DNA of 38,084 nucleotides from a virus (IMGVR_UViG_3300050821_001827:1-38084), one strand, 5' to 3'; shown: positions 22,495 through 28,572, counted from the first letter of the stretch. The notes: generated by a model from the letters alone, not told the origin. A program made the numbers and translations.

Positions 22495-22647
22495 TTAGCG
22501 TACGCACGACCAGATCAAGGCCCCGATCCACCCGAGCCCGGTCCAACCGAGGAAAATATTCAGGATGAAGATCGCCGCCACGTTCCTGTGACCGGACCCG
22601 AGGGCTATAAAGGTCGGTAAGAAGTAAATTACAGCTATTAACCACAT
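22495..22647 (-). CDS. Superinfection immunity protein (T4 Imm-like family)
   Basis: A 50-aa membrane protein starting MWLIAVIYFLPTFIALGSGH and continuing RNVAAIFILNIFLGWTGLGW. This is the signature of the Imm_superinfect family: two hydrophobic helices around a 'GHRN....F..N...GWT..GW' turn. Family members sit in the inner membrane and block DNA entry from later phages. It overlaps the previous gene by 10 bp and lies just before the methyltransferase gene. It is short and easily missed in annotation. Confidence 0.8.
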   Translation of the reverse strand: MWLIAVIYFLPTFIALGSGHRNVAAIFILNIFLGWTGLGWIGALIWSCVR

Positions 22648-22820
22648 TTTCCAGTCCCCTTTTCATTGAGTTTAATTTGGAGTCGTCTTTTCTCCCTCAT
22701 GAGATCATCAATCAGCGATAGGTAAAAGGTCGATTCCCAAGAGGACGTGTCAGTCAGGGCAGTCCACATGGCATGGTCGTTGCGAAGAGCGGCTAAGCGT
22801 TTCTGGGTCACTTCATTCAT
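22638..22820 (-). CDS. 60-aa hypothetical protein
   Basis: The ATG overlaps the preceding stop by 4 bp. The protein starts MNEVTQKRLAALRNDHAMWT and is helical, with TFYLSLIDDLMREKRRLQIK resembling a short coiled coil. It ends in a basic polar tail. Family not recognised. Upstream of the Imm-like gene. Confidence 0.55.
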   Translation of the reverse strand: MNEVTQKRLAALRNDHAMWTALTDTSSWESTFYLSLIDDLMREKRRLQIKLNEKGTGKCG

Positions 22821-23035
22821 TTCCCCGCCGCTATGCGCCAGACTTGAATTGCTTCAAAAGCTGGGATAAACTTTTCATGATCGACAGCCATGTAGCTAAG
22901 AGCATTCTCGGCCGCTTCCAGACGGGCGATTAACTTATGGATTCTGTCGGATTTTGGAAACCGCTCTTTAGCCTCTGCAATTTCTTCGTCGCTAAAATAG
23001 TCGTTCGGTTCTTTCGATAGTTTTCTTGGTTCCAT
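22817..23035 (-). CDS. 72-aa hypothetical helical protein
   Basis: The frame starts MEPRKLSKEPNDYFSDEEIA with GAGGAGA 6 bp upstream. It consists of charged helices (RIHKLIARLEAAENALSYMA) and ends FEAIQVWRIAAGK. Its first 106 bp overlap the HNH gene in another frame. Both frames look translated, so the overlap may stem from HNH insertion near the ribosome site. Function unknown. Confidence 0.6.
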   Translation of the reverse strand: MEPRKLSKEPNDYFSDEEIAEAKERFPKSDRIHKLIARLEAAENALSYMAVDHEKFIPAFEAIQVWRIAAGK

Positions 23036-23433
23036 TTCAATCTCCTCTCTCGATTCTTCCAGTGATAGGTACGGTCATACTCTTTCTTGCAGATGGAGCA
23101 GTCCCTAAAACCTTTGGAGCGAACCTTGTCATATGGGTGTCCTTTAGGGCAATGCGTCTGTCTGGCATGGACGGCTGTCGGAGAATCTCCACGCAAAATA
23201 TTCACTTTTAAATCTACGGCTTCTAAGTGATCGGGATTAATGCAAATGGTATTTTTGCAGAGATGATCTATCGTCAGCCCATTCGGAATAGGGCCTTTGT
23301 GAGCCTCATAGGAAACCCGATGCGCTCCAACTCCACCAAAACGTCCGTATGGAATACCATGACGTGAGATGTGAAAAGGACCTAAGTAGTTCCAGCAGTC
23401 TAACCGCTTCAAATCGTCGTCGGTAAAGGTCAT
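22930..23433 (-). CDS. HNH homing-type endonuclease
   Basis: A 167-aa protein. The ATG overlaps the lipoprotein stop by 4 bp. GAHRVSYEAHKGPIPNGL followed by TIDHLCKNTICINPDHLEAV is a textbook HNH_3 domain (H-N-H residues in DH, N and H), typical of free-standing phage homing enzymes. A second cysteine-containing part follows (HCPKGHPYD, CSICKKEYD), also common in this family. The C-terminal 50 residues are basic and overlap the next gene by 106 bp. It probably promotes its own spread between phage genomes. Confidence 0.85.
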   Translation of the reverse strand: MTFTDDDLKRLDCWNYLGPFHISRHGIPYGRFGGVGAHRVSYEAHKGPIPNGLTIDHLCKNTICINPDHLEAVDLKVNILRGDSPTAVHARQTHCPKGHPYDKVRSKGFRDCSICKKEYDRTYHWKNRERRLKWNQENYRKNRTTILATKKLQRLKSGFQNPTESIS

Positions 23434-23816
23434 GCCGCCTCCTGTAGTTTCTCGACCCAGAATCGCCAATCCCCGATCTTAAATGGCAGTTTTTGATACT
23501 CCGGCTCATGGGATGTTTCATCAGGTTCAATGGTGACTTTCTTCCCTGGATTTATCTTTTTGATGAGATCAACCATCTTTTTGACGGGCGTCATATCGGC
23601 TTCGTCGTCGTGGAAGAAAAGAGACGGCAGGGCAAGATTACCGGGTTGCTTTCCGCAGTTGTCGGCGTCACAGGGCACATCGGGGCCGGTCACTATCGCC
23701 GTGGCTGTCATCGTGTACTTCCCTTCGCATCGGCTGTAATATGGGTTTCTGTAGCATCCCATCAACAACCACAATGCAAAAGCCAGACAGGCGACGCCAG
23801 CGATTAGGCGGATCAT
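23430..23816 (-). CDS. Putative lipoprotein
   Basis: A 128-aa protein with an N-terminal signal (MIRLIAGVACLAFALWLLMG) ending in a lipobox-like LMGC. The mature part is about 108 residues with four further cysteines (e.g. YSRCEGKYTM, VPCDADNCGKQPG), then helical and charged (VKKMVDLIKKINPGKK). It starts within a 4-bp overlap after a 26-aa membrane microprotein. An early-expressed phage lipoprotein suggests superinfection exclusion or receptor masking, but no family is recognised. An o-spanin role is unlikely this far from the lysis genes. Confidence 0.55.
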   Translation of the reverse strand: MIRLIAGVACLAFALWLLMGCYRNPYYSRCEGKYTMTATAIVTGPDVPCDADNCGKQPGNLALPSLFFHDDEADMTPVKKMVDLIKKINPGKKVTIEPDETSHEPEYQKLPFKIGDWRFWVEKLQEAA

Positions 23817-23893
23817 AGCGTCACCGCCAGAATAATCAGCACCACAATTAGGTTTGCCAGCTCAGTCACCACCATGAATGTTTTAAACAGCAT
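23813..23893 (-). CDS. 26-aa membrane microprotein
   Basis: The frame starts MLFKTFMVVTELANLIVVLI and ends ILAVTL. AGGAG lies 6 bp before the ATG, and the stop overlaps the lipoprotein ATG by 4 bp, so translation is coupled. It is one transmembrane helix with almost no loops. It could be a coupling leader, or a partner of the lipoprotein. Confidence 0.55.
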   Translation of the reverse strand: MLFKTFMVVTELANLIVVLIILAVTL

Positions 23894-24146
23894 CGGTCAC
23901 TCCTGGTTTTCGGTTGCTCTTTGAGAAGTCGTTGGCTTTGGGGCATGTGGCGAAATGGCTTACAAAGGCGTCTATTATCCGTCTAGCATTCACTGGATCA
24001 GGATTACGCTGATTGCCTGGATGCGATTGAACCAATTCGTAAACTGGCGGCCTCGGATCGAGCGGGATCTTCTTGCCTTCCGGGGTCGTGCCCCACACGA
24101 TTGGTTTGCCGCATCCTCTACACGGTGACGTTTTCAGGTTTTCCAT
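23883..24146 (-). CDS. Small zinc-ribbon protein
   Basis: An 87-aa protein with GAAAGGAAAAACCA before the ATG. It starts MENLKTSPCRGCGKPIVWGT, continues with PEGKKIPLDPRPPVYEL, and has a later HFATCPKANDF. The C-x2-C plus H/C pair is a zinc-binding layout. This arrangement ('C.gCg..i.w..t..Gk..PlDp.pv..') is common in phage and actinobacterial small proteins. Function unknown. It overlaps the DUF3268 gene by 29 bp. Confidence 0.65.
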   Translation of the reverse strand: MENLKTSPCRGCGKPIVWGTTPEGKKIPLDPRPPVYELVQSHPGNQRNPDPVNARRIIDAFVSHFATCPKANDFSKSNRKPGVTDAV

Positions 24147-24543
24147 TGGTTTTTCCTTTCAGATAAGGTTGGCAAACTTTCACCACTCTGATGCAATCGT
24201 TCACGTCCATCATTCCAATGTGGCATTTACTTCTCGGCATTTTGAGTTGTTCGGCCAGCCAGTAATAGCCTCGCGTCCTGGCGCCCTTTCGGTTGGTTCT
24301 CCCGGTCGCCGCGCGCCGTTGCCATAGAACATCGAAGGCTTTGTGCGCAGCCATTTTAGCGGTACGCAATTCCCGGTTAGCCAGACGCCCCAAGGGTTTT
24401 GTGGTCCCTTTGTGGCATCCCACGTAAGCGTCGCACTCTGGGTATTTGGAACAAACCCAGACGGGCCCATACCCGCGCCCATTGTAAATCAAGGCGCTGT
24501 CGATCAGGATAACCTCGGATCCGCAATAGGGGCATGGGCTCAT
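24118..24543 (-). CDS. DUF3268-like zinc-finger protein
   Basis: A 141-aa protein starting MSPCPYCGSEVILIDSALIY. It continues with YGPVWVCSKYPECDAYVGCH (second cysteine pair), KPLGRLANRELRTAKMAAHK and AFDVLWQRRAATG, then YYWLAEQLKMPRSKCHIGMM. This order is the DUF3268 family. The zinc ribbon resembles topoisomerase C-terminal fingers, which suggests single-stranded DNA binding. It is ATGA-coupled to the winged-helix gene and part of the recombination block. Confidence 0.8.
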   Translation of the reverse strand: MSPCPYCGSEVILIDSALIYNGRGYGPVWVCSKYPECDAYVGCHKGTTKPLGRLANRELRTAKMAAHKAFDVLWQRRAATGRTNRKGARTRGYYWLAEQLKMPRSKCHIGMMDVNDCIRVVKVCQPYLKGKTNGKPENVTV

Positions 24544-24764
24544 GCAAATCTCCGCTGCCCGGATGCTTCCGGAGGAATCATCGTATAGACATTTTCGCCG
24601 GGACGCTTGCTCCGCTGGCATGTGACGGTATAGCCTTCCCGACGCAGCTCCGTAATTCTGGCGCGGTACTCGCTCGCAAACGATGTCTGGAGAAGATCAT
24701 GGAGTCTCAGCGTCCAGTTGTTGTCTCTGAAGAACCGCACCAGCTCTTGCGCTTGAGGTTTCAT
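24540..24764 (-). CDS. Small winged-helix protein
   Basis: A 74-aa protein with a 1-bp TGATG overlap to the upstream gene. The pattern FFRDNNWTLRLHDLLQT, then FASEYRARITELRREGYTV, then RPGENVYTMIPPE is that of small phage helix-turn-helix domains: a recognition helix around R-A-R-I-x-E-L-R, then the wing. It may act as a regulator or as a DNA-binding helper in the recombination block. Confidence 0.65.
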   Translation of the reverse strand: MKPQAQELVRFFRDNNWTLRLHDLLQTSFASEYRARITELRREGYTVTCQRSKRPGENVYTMIPPEASGQRRFA

Positions 24765-25021
24765 CAGAATGGGATATCGTCGCCAGGTAAATAGGGCGGC
24801 GTTGTGGGATCAGGTGGTGCAGGGACTGGATCTTCATTCTCTTTTTCGAGTACCGGGACTCGCTCGAGTATCTTGTCCGCCATATCGAAGGCTTTGTCTG
24901 CCGTCGAATGCAACACCATTTGACCGTCGTTTATCATGGCATGCATTGCCACCGCCGCTAGGATCAGGCGAGTAAGCGCCAGATCCTCACGGTTATCCAT
25001 GAATTTTGGTAGTGTCCTCAT
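24764..25021 (-). CDS. Small protein with SSB-like C-terminal tip
   Basis: An 85-aa protein, ATGA-coupled upstream, with AGGAGG 7-8 bp before the ATG. The first 60 residues are helical (LALTRLILAAVAMHAMINDG, KAFDMADKILERV). A Pro-rich linker follows (PVPAPPDPTTPPYLP), ending in GDDIPF. Bacterial SSB proteins end in an almost identical acidic DDDIPF tip that docks RecO, RecQ, PriA and other repair enzymes. This protein has no OB fold, so it may copy only the docking tip. Family of the helical part not recognised. Confidence 0.6.
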   Translation of the reverse strand: MRTLPKFMDNREDLALTRLILAAVAMHAMINDGQMVLHSTADKAFDMADKILERVPVLEKENEDPVPAPPDPTTPPYLPGDDIPF

Positions 25022-25671
25022 TGGATATCCTCCTGCCACGCCGTCACCCCGCTGATCCCATGCGCTGCTCCCAAGGCTCGCACCATCTTGCCGATCGTTA
25101 CTTCGTCTGCGATCAGGTACTTGCGATCCAGTTTGTTCACGTCGACTTTGAATTTCCAGATTTTGCGGGTAGGCATGCCTTGGATCTTTGGAGCCTCCGG
25201 GGTCTTGGGGGCCACGGCTTCGACATGCAATGGAGCTGCCTTCAGGTTCTTGGCCGCTTCCTTGTCGCCCAATTCCTTAGCCTTGGCGATCTCCTCGGCT
25301 CGCGCTTTTTCGGCCGCAATCCTGGCCTTCTCATTGGCTTTGCGGGCTTCCTCCTGCCGCTTGGCTTCCACATCGCGCCTGTAGGTAATCATTTTCTGGT
25401 CCACAATCGCTTCGGCCCCATCAAAGGGCTTGACGATCATGTTGCAGATTTCCGATAGGTACTTCCACACGCCATGGGCATCCGCCTTCTTTTGAAGGGG
25501 CTTGGCCATGATCTCATCCCGCTTGGTGCGGATGGCCAGCTTAAAGGCCGCCGCCTGCTCATAGGACTCATTGTTTTTGATCGTGATCGCCCGGGCTTCG
25601 TTTTCGAGCACCGTCGCTTTGGCTACAATCAATCGTGCTTCTTTCTCATCGGGTCTTTCGTCGCTTGTCAT
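25018..25671 (-). CDS. Coiled-coil recombination-cluster protein
   Basis: A 217-aa protein starting MTSDERPDEKEARLIVAKAT, with AGGGAGGAATTACCA before it. An earlier ATG lacks such a site. Residues about 15-150 are a long Ala/Glu/Lys-rich coiled coil (NEKARIAAEKARAEEIAKAK). The C-terminal domain (TRKIWKFKVDVNKLDRKYLI, GISGVTAWQED) has the 'W.....d...vP.eYl..d...i...v' pattern often found beside RecT and exonucleases. The family is DUF1351-like by pattern. It may bind DNA ends or load nuclease. Function not established. Confidence 0.6.
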   Translation of the reverse strand: MTSDERPDEKEARLIVAKATVLENEARAITIKNNESYEQAAAFKLAIRTKRDEIMAKPLQKKADAHGVWKYLSEICNMIVKPFDGAEAIVDQKMITYRRDVEAKRQEEARKANEKARIAAEKARAEEIAKAKELGDKEAAKNLKAAPLHVEAVAPKTPEAPKIQGMPTRKIWKFKVDVNKLDRKYLIADEVTIGKMVRALGAAHGISGVTAWQEDIQ

Positions 25672-25776
25672 TGGTAATTCCTCCCTGTTAGTTTGTGAAA
25701 AAATATTCCGTGGCCCGACCACATTCGGACAAATGAGAAGCATGATGTTTCGCTGTTATCGGATTTCTCCGCACGG

Positions 25777-25829
25777 GGCCCTGGCCGGGAGTCGAACCCG
25801 GATTCACCGGCTCTAGAAGTCGCAGGGCC
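25777..25829 (-). other. tRNA-like fold (T-arm plus 7-bp closing stem)
   Basis: Six bases after the exonuclease stop the transcript reads GGCCCTG (25829-25823), then 19 further bases in the middle, a perfect T-arm (CCGGG TTCGACT CCCGG, 25801-25785), then CAGGGCC (25783-25777). The outer 7 bp pair perfectly, as an acceptor stem would. No D-arm is present, the anticodon-like part pairs poorly, and no CCA follows. It may be a tRNA remnant, the tRNA 3' part of an attachment site, or a stabilising 3'-end RNA. The rest of the 164-bp gap (25672-25835) holds only the next ribosome site. Confidence 0.5.
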
Positions 25830-25835
25830 AAATCA

Positions 25836-26465
25836 TTAAGCATATTTCTCTTTCCATCTGGCCGCCCGCTCCCGGGCCTGCCCTTCCGCCAGAATGTCTT
25901 GAAAGGCCGCCTCATCATCGGGGTCATCATGCGGTATGAGTTTGTAAAACCCATCGCTCTGAAGCCGGAGGCCATACCGGTCATAGACGGGAGTCTTTGG
26001 AAATGTCGCATTCCAGAGTTTGGCATAGCCCACAGTCTGCAGGCGCATGCGGGGCTTTCCTTGCTGGCTCGTCTTGTAATCAATGACTGCCCGCTTGTTC
26101 CGAATGAATTTGATCAGGTCCGGGGTTCCTGCGAGCCCCATGGCTGGGCAAACAAGGCGCTGCTCCCATGCCACGATCGGCCCTTTGCATTCGGCATGGA
26201 AGCGTTCAACCGCCCGGACATATCCCTCAATCCGGGGGTCCACTGTAGACCAATCGAGCTCTCCTGCCACAAAGAGGGCCGCGGCCAGATGGACCGCATT
26301 GCCCCGGCCTTGGCAGAAGGCCAGCTTGTCCTGGGGAACGTTGGCGAAGTCATCCCCCAAAACATCCTTGATATACCCGGTCACGCTTTCGTAGCGTTTC
26401 CCCCGCCAATGGTAGGAGTGGGGTTCGGCTGTAAAGACGATCTCATCAAGTGGCAGAGTGTTCAT
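25836..26465 (-). CDS. PD-(D/E)XK exonuclease, partner of RecT
   Basis: A 209-aa protein. The ATG at 26465 has TGAGGT 5 bp ahead and shares one base with the stop of the microprotein before it. An ATG 14 codons earlier lacks a ribosome site. Motifs in order are GNAVH (55-59), GTPDLI (113-118, acidic residue 116), VIDYKTSQ (127-134, D129 and K131) and QTVGYAKLW (143-151). This is the RecB-like/lambda-exo-like fold. It should degrade one strand from double-strand ends, giving substrate for RecT encoded upstream. The tRNA-like fold follows its stop. Confidence 0.8.
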   Translation of the reverse strand: MNTLPLDEIVFTAEPHSYHWRGKRYESVTGYIKDVLGDDFANVPQDKLAFCQGRGNAVHLAAALFVAGELDWSTVDPRIEGYVRAVERFHAECKGPIVAWEQRLVCPAMGLAGTPDLIKFIRNKRAVIDYKTSQQGKPRMRLQTVGYAKLWNATFPKTPVYDRYGLRLQSDGFYKLIPHDDPDDEAAFQDILAEGQARERAARWKEKYA

Positions 26466-26545
26466 TAATACCTCACCATGATCCAGAAGAATGCCACGAC
26501 GGCCCATAGTGCGTTAATCGTCACAATCGCTTGGGGCCAGCTCAT
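26465..26545 (-). CDS. 26-aa membrane microprotein between RecT and exonuclease
   Basis: The frame begins MSWPQAIVTINALWAVVAFF and ends WIMVRY. Its ATG overlaps the RecT stop by 4 bp, and its TAA shares one base with the exonuclease ATG, so it fills the gap exactly. A GGAG lies about 11 bp upstream. It is a single hydrophobic helix. It may be a coupling leader or a true membrane peptide. No known family. Confidence 0.55.
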   Translation of the reverse strand: MSWPQAIVTINALWAVVAFFWIMVRY

Positions 26546-27570
26546 GAGAAATGGCTCCGGTGATGAGCCCTTCCGATTTTGCCGTCATACCCGATTTCCT
26601 GACCCACCAAGATCTCCTTGCCGCATGTCTGGCACTTGGATTCGCGTTTTGAGGTCATTTGCCGCAGGTTTGAGGGAAAGGGTGGCAGAGCCGCTTTACC
26701 CCCTCCGTTCGCTTGTTTTGTGCTTCCTGCGGGGTCTGTAGCCTCTTTGGCAAACACCGCATCCACCGTGGTTTTGCTTTGTTCGATGTCTTTGAGGATG
26801 TCCTGCAGGTGTTCAACCACCTGTTCCTCGGTTTCAAGTTCCGGATGCCGCGCCACATAATCCGCGATTTCGGCTCTTTCTACCGTGATGGCCTCAAAGG
26901 CTTTGAAGATCATTTCCCGAGTTTCAGCGATGTCTGCGGGGGTTGTATCAACCTGTTCCTTTTCTTTGGTGCTTTTCGGCATGGCAATCGGTGGCACCAC
27001 CGTGGTATCGACATAATCCCTGACTTCCTCTACGCCTCCAAGCCCATGCAGAAGATCCGCCGCCACGTCCCGGGCGCAGAACCAGAAGGCCCGCCATGCG
27101 AGCATCCGGTAGGGATCTGTCTGCCATGGCCCTTCTTTCTTCAGAAGTTTGGCATGCTCGGCGTTTTCCATGGAGAAAGTCCGGATCGCTTGCCGCTTGC
27201 CATCCGCTCGCGTAATTCGGCACCAAGCCTCACCGCTGGCCCGGATCTCTTTGATATCGCGTTCCTCGATCCGGCACCCTTTGGCTAAGAGCAGGGCTTT
27301 CCCCATATCTCCATAGATGGTAGGGCGCCCGTTGATGACGCAGATGTTCTGGATGGCCTGCATGGGGGAGAGCCCGACTTCGGCCCCCATCTGAATGGCG
27401 ATGTAGCAGTTCCCGGGCTTGTCCTTAAAGTTCTTGGGTGCCAGGTCTGAGCCTGCGATGAGTTCCGAGAGCTTGATGGCTTCCTGAACCGTTGCCGGCA
27501 TTGTGTTAAAGGCCTGCGTGACGATGGACTTCTCTACCTTTTCTGCGTCTTTGATCTCTGCTTTTGCCAT
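26542..27570 (-). CDS. recT: RecT-family single-strand annealing protein
   Basis: A 342-aa protein with CAGGGAGGATTCA before the ATG. The core at residues about 40-200 has NCYIAIQMGAEVGLSPMQAI followed by QNICVINGRPTIYGDMGKAL, then PYRMLAWRAFWFCARDVAAD. This is the RecT/Bet-like signature. The C-terminal 120 residues are a flexible Glu/Thr-rich linker and a zinc ribbon (SKCQTCGKEILVGQEIG, then histidines in RAHHRSHF). It anneals single strands and acts with the exonuclease downstream. It may also recruit host proteins through the linker. Confidence 0.88.
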   Translation of the reverse strand: MAKAEIKDAEKVEKSIVTQAFNTMPATVQEAIKLSELIAGSDLAPKNFKDKPGNCYIAIQMGAEVGLSPMQAIQNICVINGRPTIYGDMGKALLLAKGCRIEERDIKEIRASGEAWCRITRADGKRQAIRTFSMENAEHAKLLKKEGPWQTDPYRMLAWRAFWFCARDVAADLLHGLGGVEEVRDYVDTTVVPPIAMPKSTKEKEQVDTTPADIAETREMIFKAFEAITVERAEIADYVARHPELETEEQVVEHLQDILKDIEQSKTTVDAVFAKEATDPAGSTKQANGGGKAALPPFPSNLRQMTSKRESKCQTCGKEILVGQEIGYDGKIGRAHHRSHFS

Positions 27571-27584
27571 TGAATCCTCCCTGT

Positions 27585-27764
27585 TTATTGTCGTCCGAAG
27601 TGCTCAATCCAATTGAGAAAGAAAATACCGCAGAATGCCGCCAACATGACGGCACTGCATTTGAGCACGAGCATCACGAATTGCTCGAACCCGCTTTCTT
27701 CCTCATCCATTTCTTCCACGGCCCGGTGCATGCGCTCGATCTCAATGTTGCGATATTCGCTCAT
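27585..27764 (-). CDS. 59-aa single-pass membrane protein
   Basis: The ATG overlaps the preceding zinc-ribbon stop by 4 bp. The first 28 residues are acidic and helical (IERMHRAVEEMDEEESG). One transmembrane helix follows (FVMLVLKCSAVMLAAFCGIF), then a short basic end. It is an early membrane protein next to recT. Function unknown. Confidence 0.55.
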   Translation of the reverse strand: MSEYRNIEIERMHRAVEEMDEEESGFEQFVMLVLKCSAVMLAAFCGIFFLNWIEHFGRQ

Positions 27765-27910
27765 GAGAATTGCCACTTTTCGAGGCAATCCCGGCACCAG
27801 CGTGTACGATCGCGCATCCGGGTCTGAATCCGGACGCCGCCGCATTTTGGGCATGTCGGCTTTTTATAGCCTTTGGGTCTTTGAATTAACGGTTGTTTCA
27901 TTTTTGGCAT
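27761..27910 (-). CDS. 49-aa zinc-ribbon microprotein
   Basis: The frame has a perfect AGGAGGT site 6 bp before the ATG. It starts MPKMKQPLIQRPKGYKKPTC and continues PKCGGVRIQTRMRDR, then WCRDCLEKW. Two CxxC knuckles about 18 residues apart make a zinc ribbon. It is strongly basic. It overlaps the previous gene by 47 bp in another frame and is coupled to the membrane protein downstream. Confidence 0.65.
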   Translation of the reverse strand: MPKMKQPLIQRPKGYKKPTCPKCGGVRIQTRMRDRTRWCRDCLEKWQFS

Positions 27911-28022
27911 TTCTTACCTCCTGTATGTAGACTGGATTTAAGAACAAGGCGGTTTCTTCAATCACCAGTTGTTCCCTCCAAAACATCTCTAGAATCTCAG
28001 CCGGTCTAAGTTCATCTGGCAT
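27864..28022 (-). CDS. 52-aa hypothetical protein
   Basis: It starts MPDELRPAEILEMFWREQLV with GGAGGGG 7-8 bp upstream, and this supports the chosen ATG rather than one inside the preceding gene. It continues as a mixed helix/strand (IEETALFLNPVYIQEVR) with a polar tail. Its last 47 bp overlap the start of the zinc-ribbon gene. No family recognised. Confidence 0.5.
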   Translation of the reverse strand: MPDELRPAEILEMFWREQLVIEETALFLNPVYIQEVRNAKNETTVNSKTQRL

Positions 28023-28023
28023 G

Positions 28024-28497
28024 TTATTTCCCCTCCGCTTTGGCGATGGCATCACATGCCATATTAATTAATTCTCTGACTTCAAAAGACAATGATTCGG
28101 GTTGAAATTTCCAGCCATACTTTTTAAGAGCTAAAACCACATTTAGTAATTCCTCGTGCGCGTTACACGCGCGAACGATGAAGGCGGCGTTGGCTTTGCT
28201 ATCTTTTTCGTTTGAATTTAGAAGCGTTGCTAACTCAACATTATCAGCACCGTGGATAATGTAGCCGTCGAATCCCTTTGAAGGCTCTTCTATTGTCCAT
28301 GGCGTAGCCGTCTGGCCGCTATGCTTTTGCTCTTTGCAACGAGGGCATACCAGATAGATACGGTCGCAATATTCATGCAAACATAGATTGCACCGTTTAT
28401 AGAAGTGTTTATCCTCACATTCGTGACATTGATGTCCGTCTAATGGCGTAGGGTTAAACGGCGTCGGGGTGTGCTGAGTCTTGATTTCGGTTTTCAT
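28024..28497 (-). CDS. First early protein: zinc knuckles inserted in an HTPxPW-type domain
   Basis: A 157-aa protein directly after the early promoter, with AGGGAGG before the ATG. It starts KTQHTPTPFNP, then has a cysteine-rich insert (HQCHECEDKHFYKRCNLCL, EYCDRIYLVCPRCKEQK) able to hold two zinc ions. It then resumes with ATPWTIEEP, NVELATLLN and KANAAFIVRACNAHEELLNV. The last phrase is the classic 'eAnA.fIv.A.na...LL..l' ending of a very common small phage family. I infer that the zinc part interrupts that family's N-terminus. Role unknown. Confidence 0.6.
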   Translation of the reverse strand: MKTEIKTQHTPTPFNPTPLDGHQCHECEDKHFYKRCNLCLHEYCDRIYLVCPRCKEQKHSGQTATPWTIEEPSKGFDGYIIHGADNVELATLLNSNEKDSKANAAFIVRACNAHEELLNVVLALKKYGWKFQPESLSFEVRELINMACDAIAKAEGK

Positions 28498-28518
28498 GTT
28501 TGTTTCCTCCCTGCACAG

Positions 28519-28547
28519 ATTATCGCGCGCGCACGCGAATTTGTCAA
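28519..28547 (-). promoter_or_regulatory. Near-consensus sigma70 promoter for the early block
   Basis: TTGACA (28547-28542), 17-bp spacer, GATAAT (28524-28519). The spacer is mostly alternating G/C and T/G, able to adopt unusual DNA forms. Transcription would start near 28512, about 15 nt before the coding ATG. It is the best promoter in the window and separates the lysis genes from the early genes on the same strand. Confidence 0.75.
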
Positions 28548-28572
28548 GGATTATTTTTACGACGAGGAAAGA

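Noticed and set aside
22418-22495. 25-codon Trp-rich frame between the Imm-like gene and the methyltransferase, with TAATG and ATGA junctions
   Set aside because: No ribosome site, an odd composition (five Trp among 25) and an alternative explanation: the bases hold GGAGG for the methyltransferase start. Left out, although the junctions are suggestive.
25777-25877. Complete tRNA gene extending into the exonuclease coding region
   Set aside because: No D-arm or 5' acceptor half in the right distance, poor anticodon stem and no CCA. Only the T-arm and the short outer stem can be supported.
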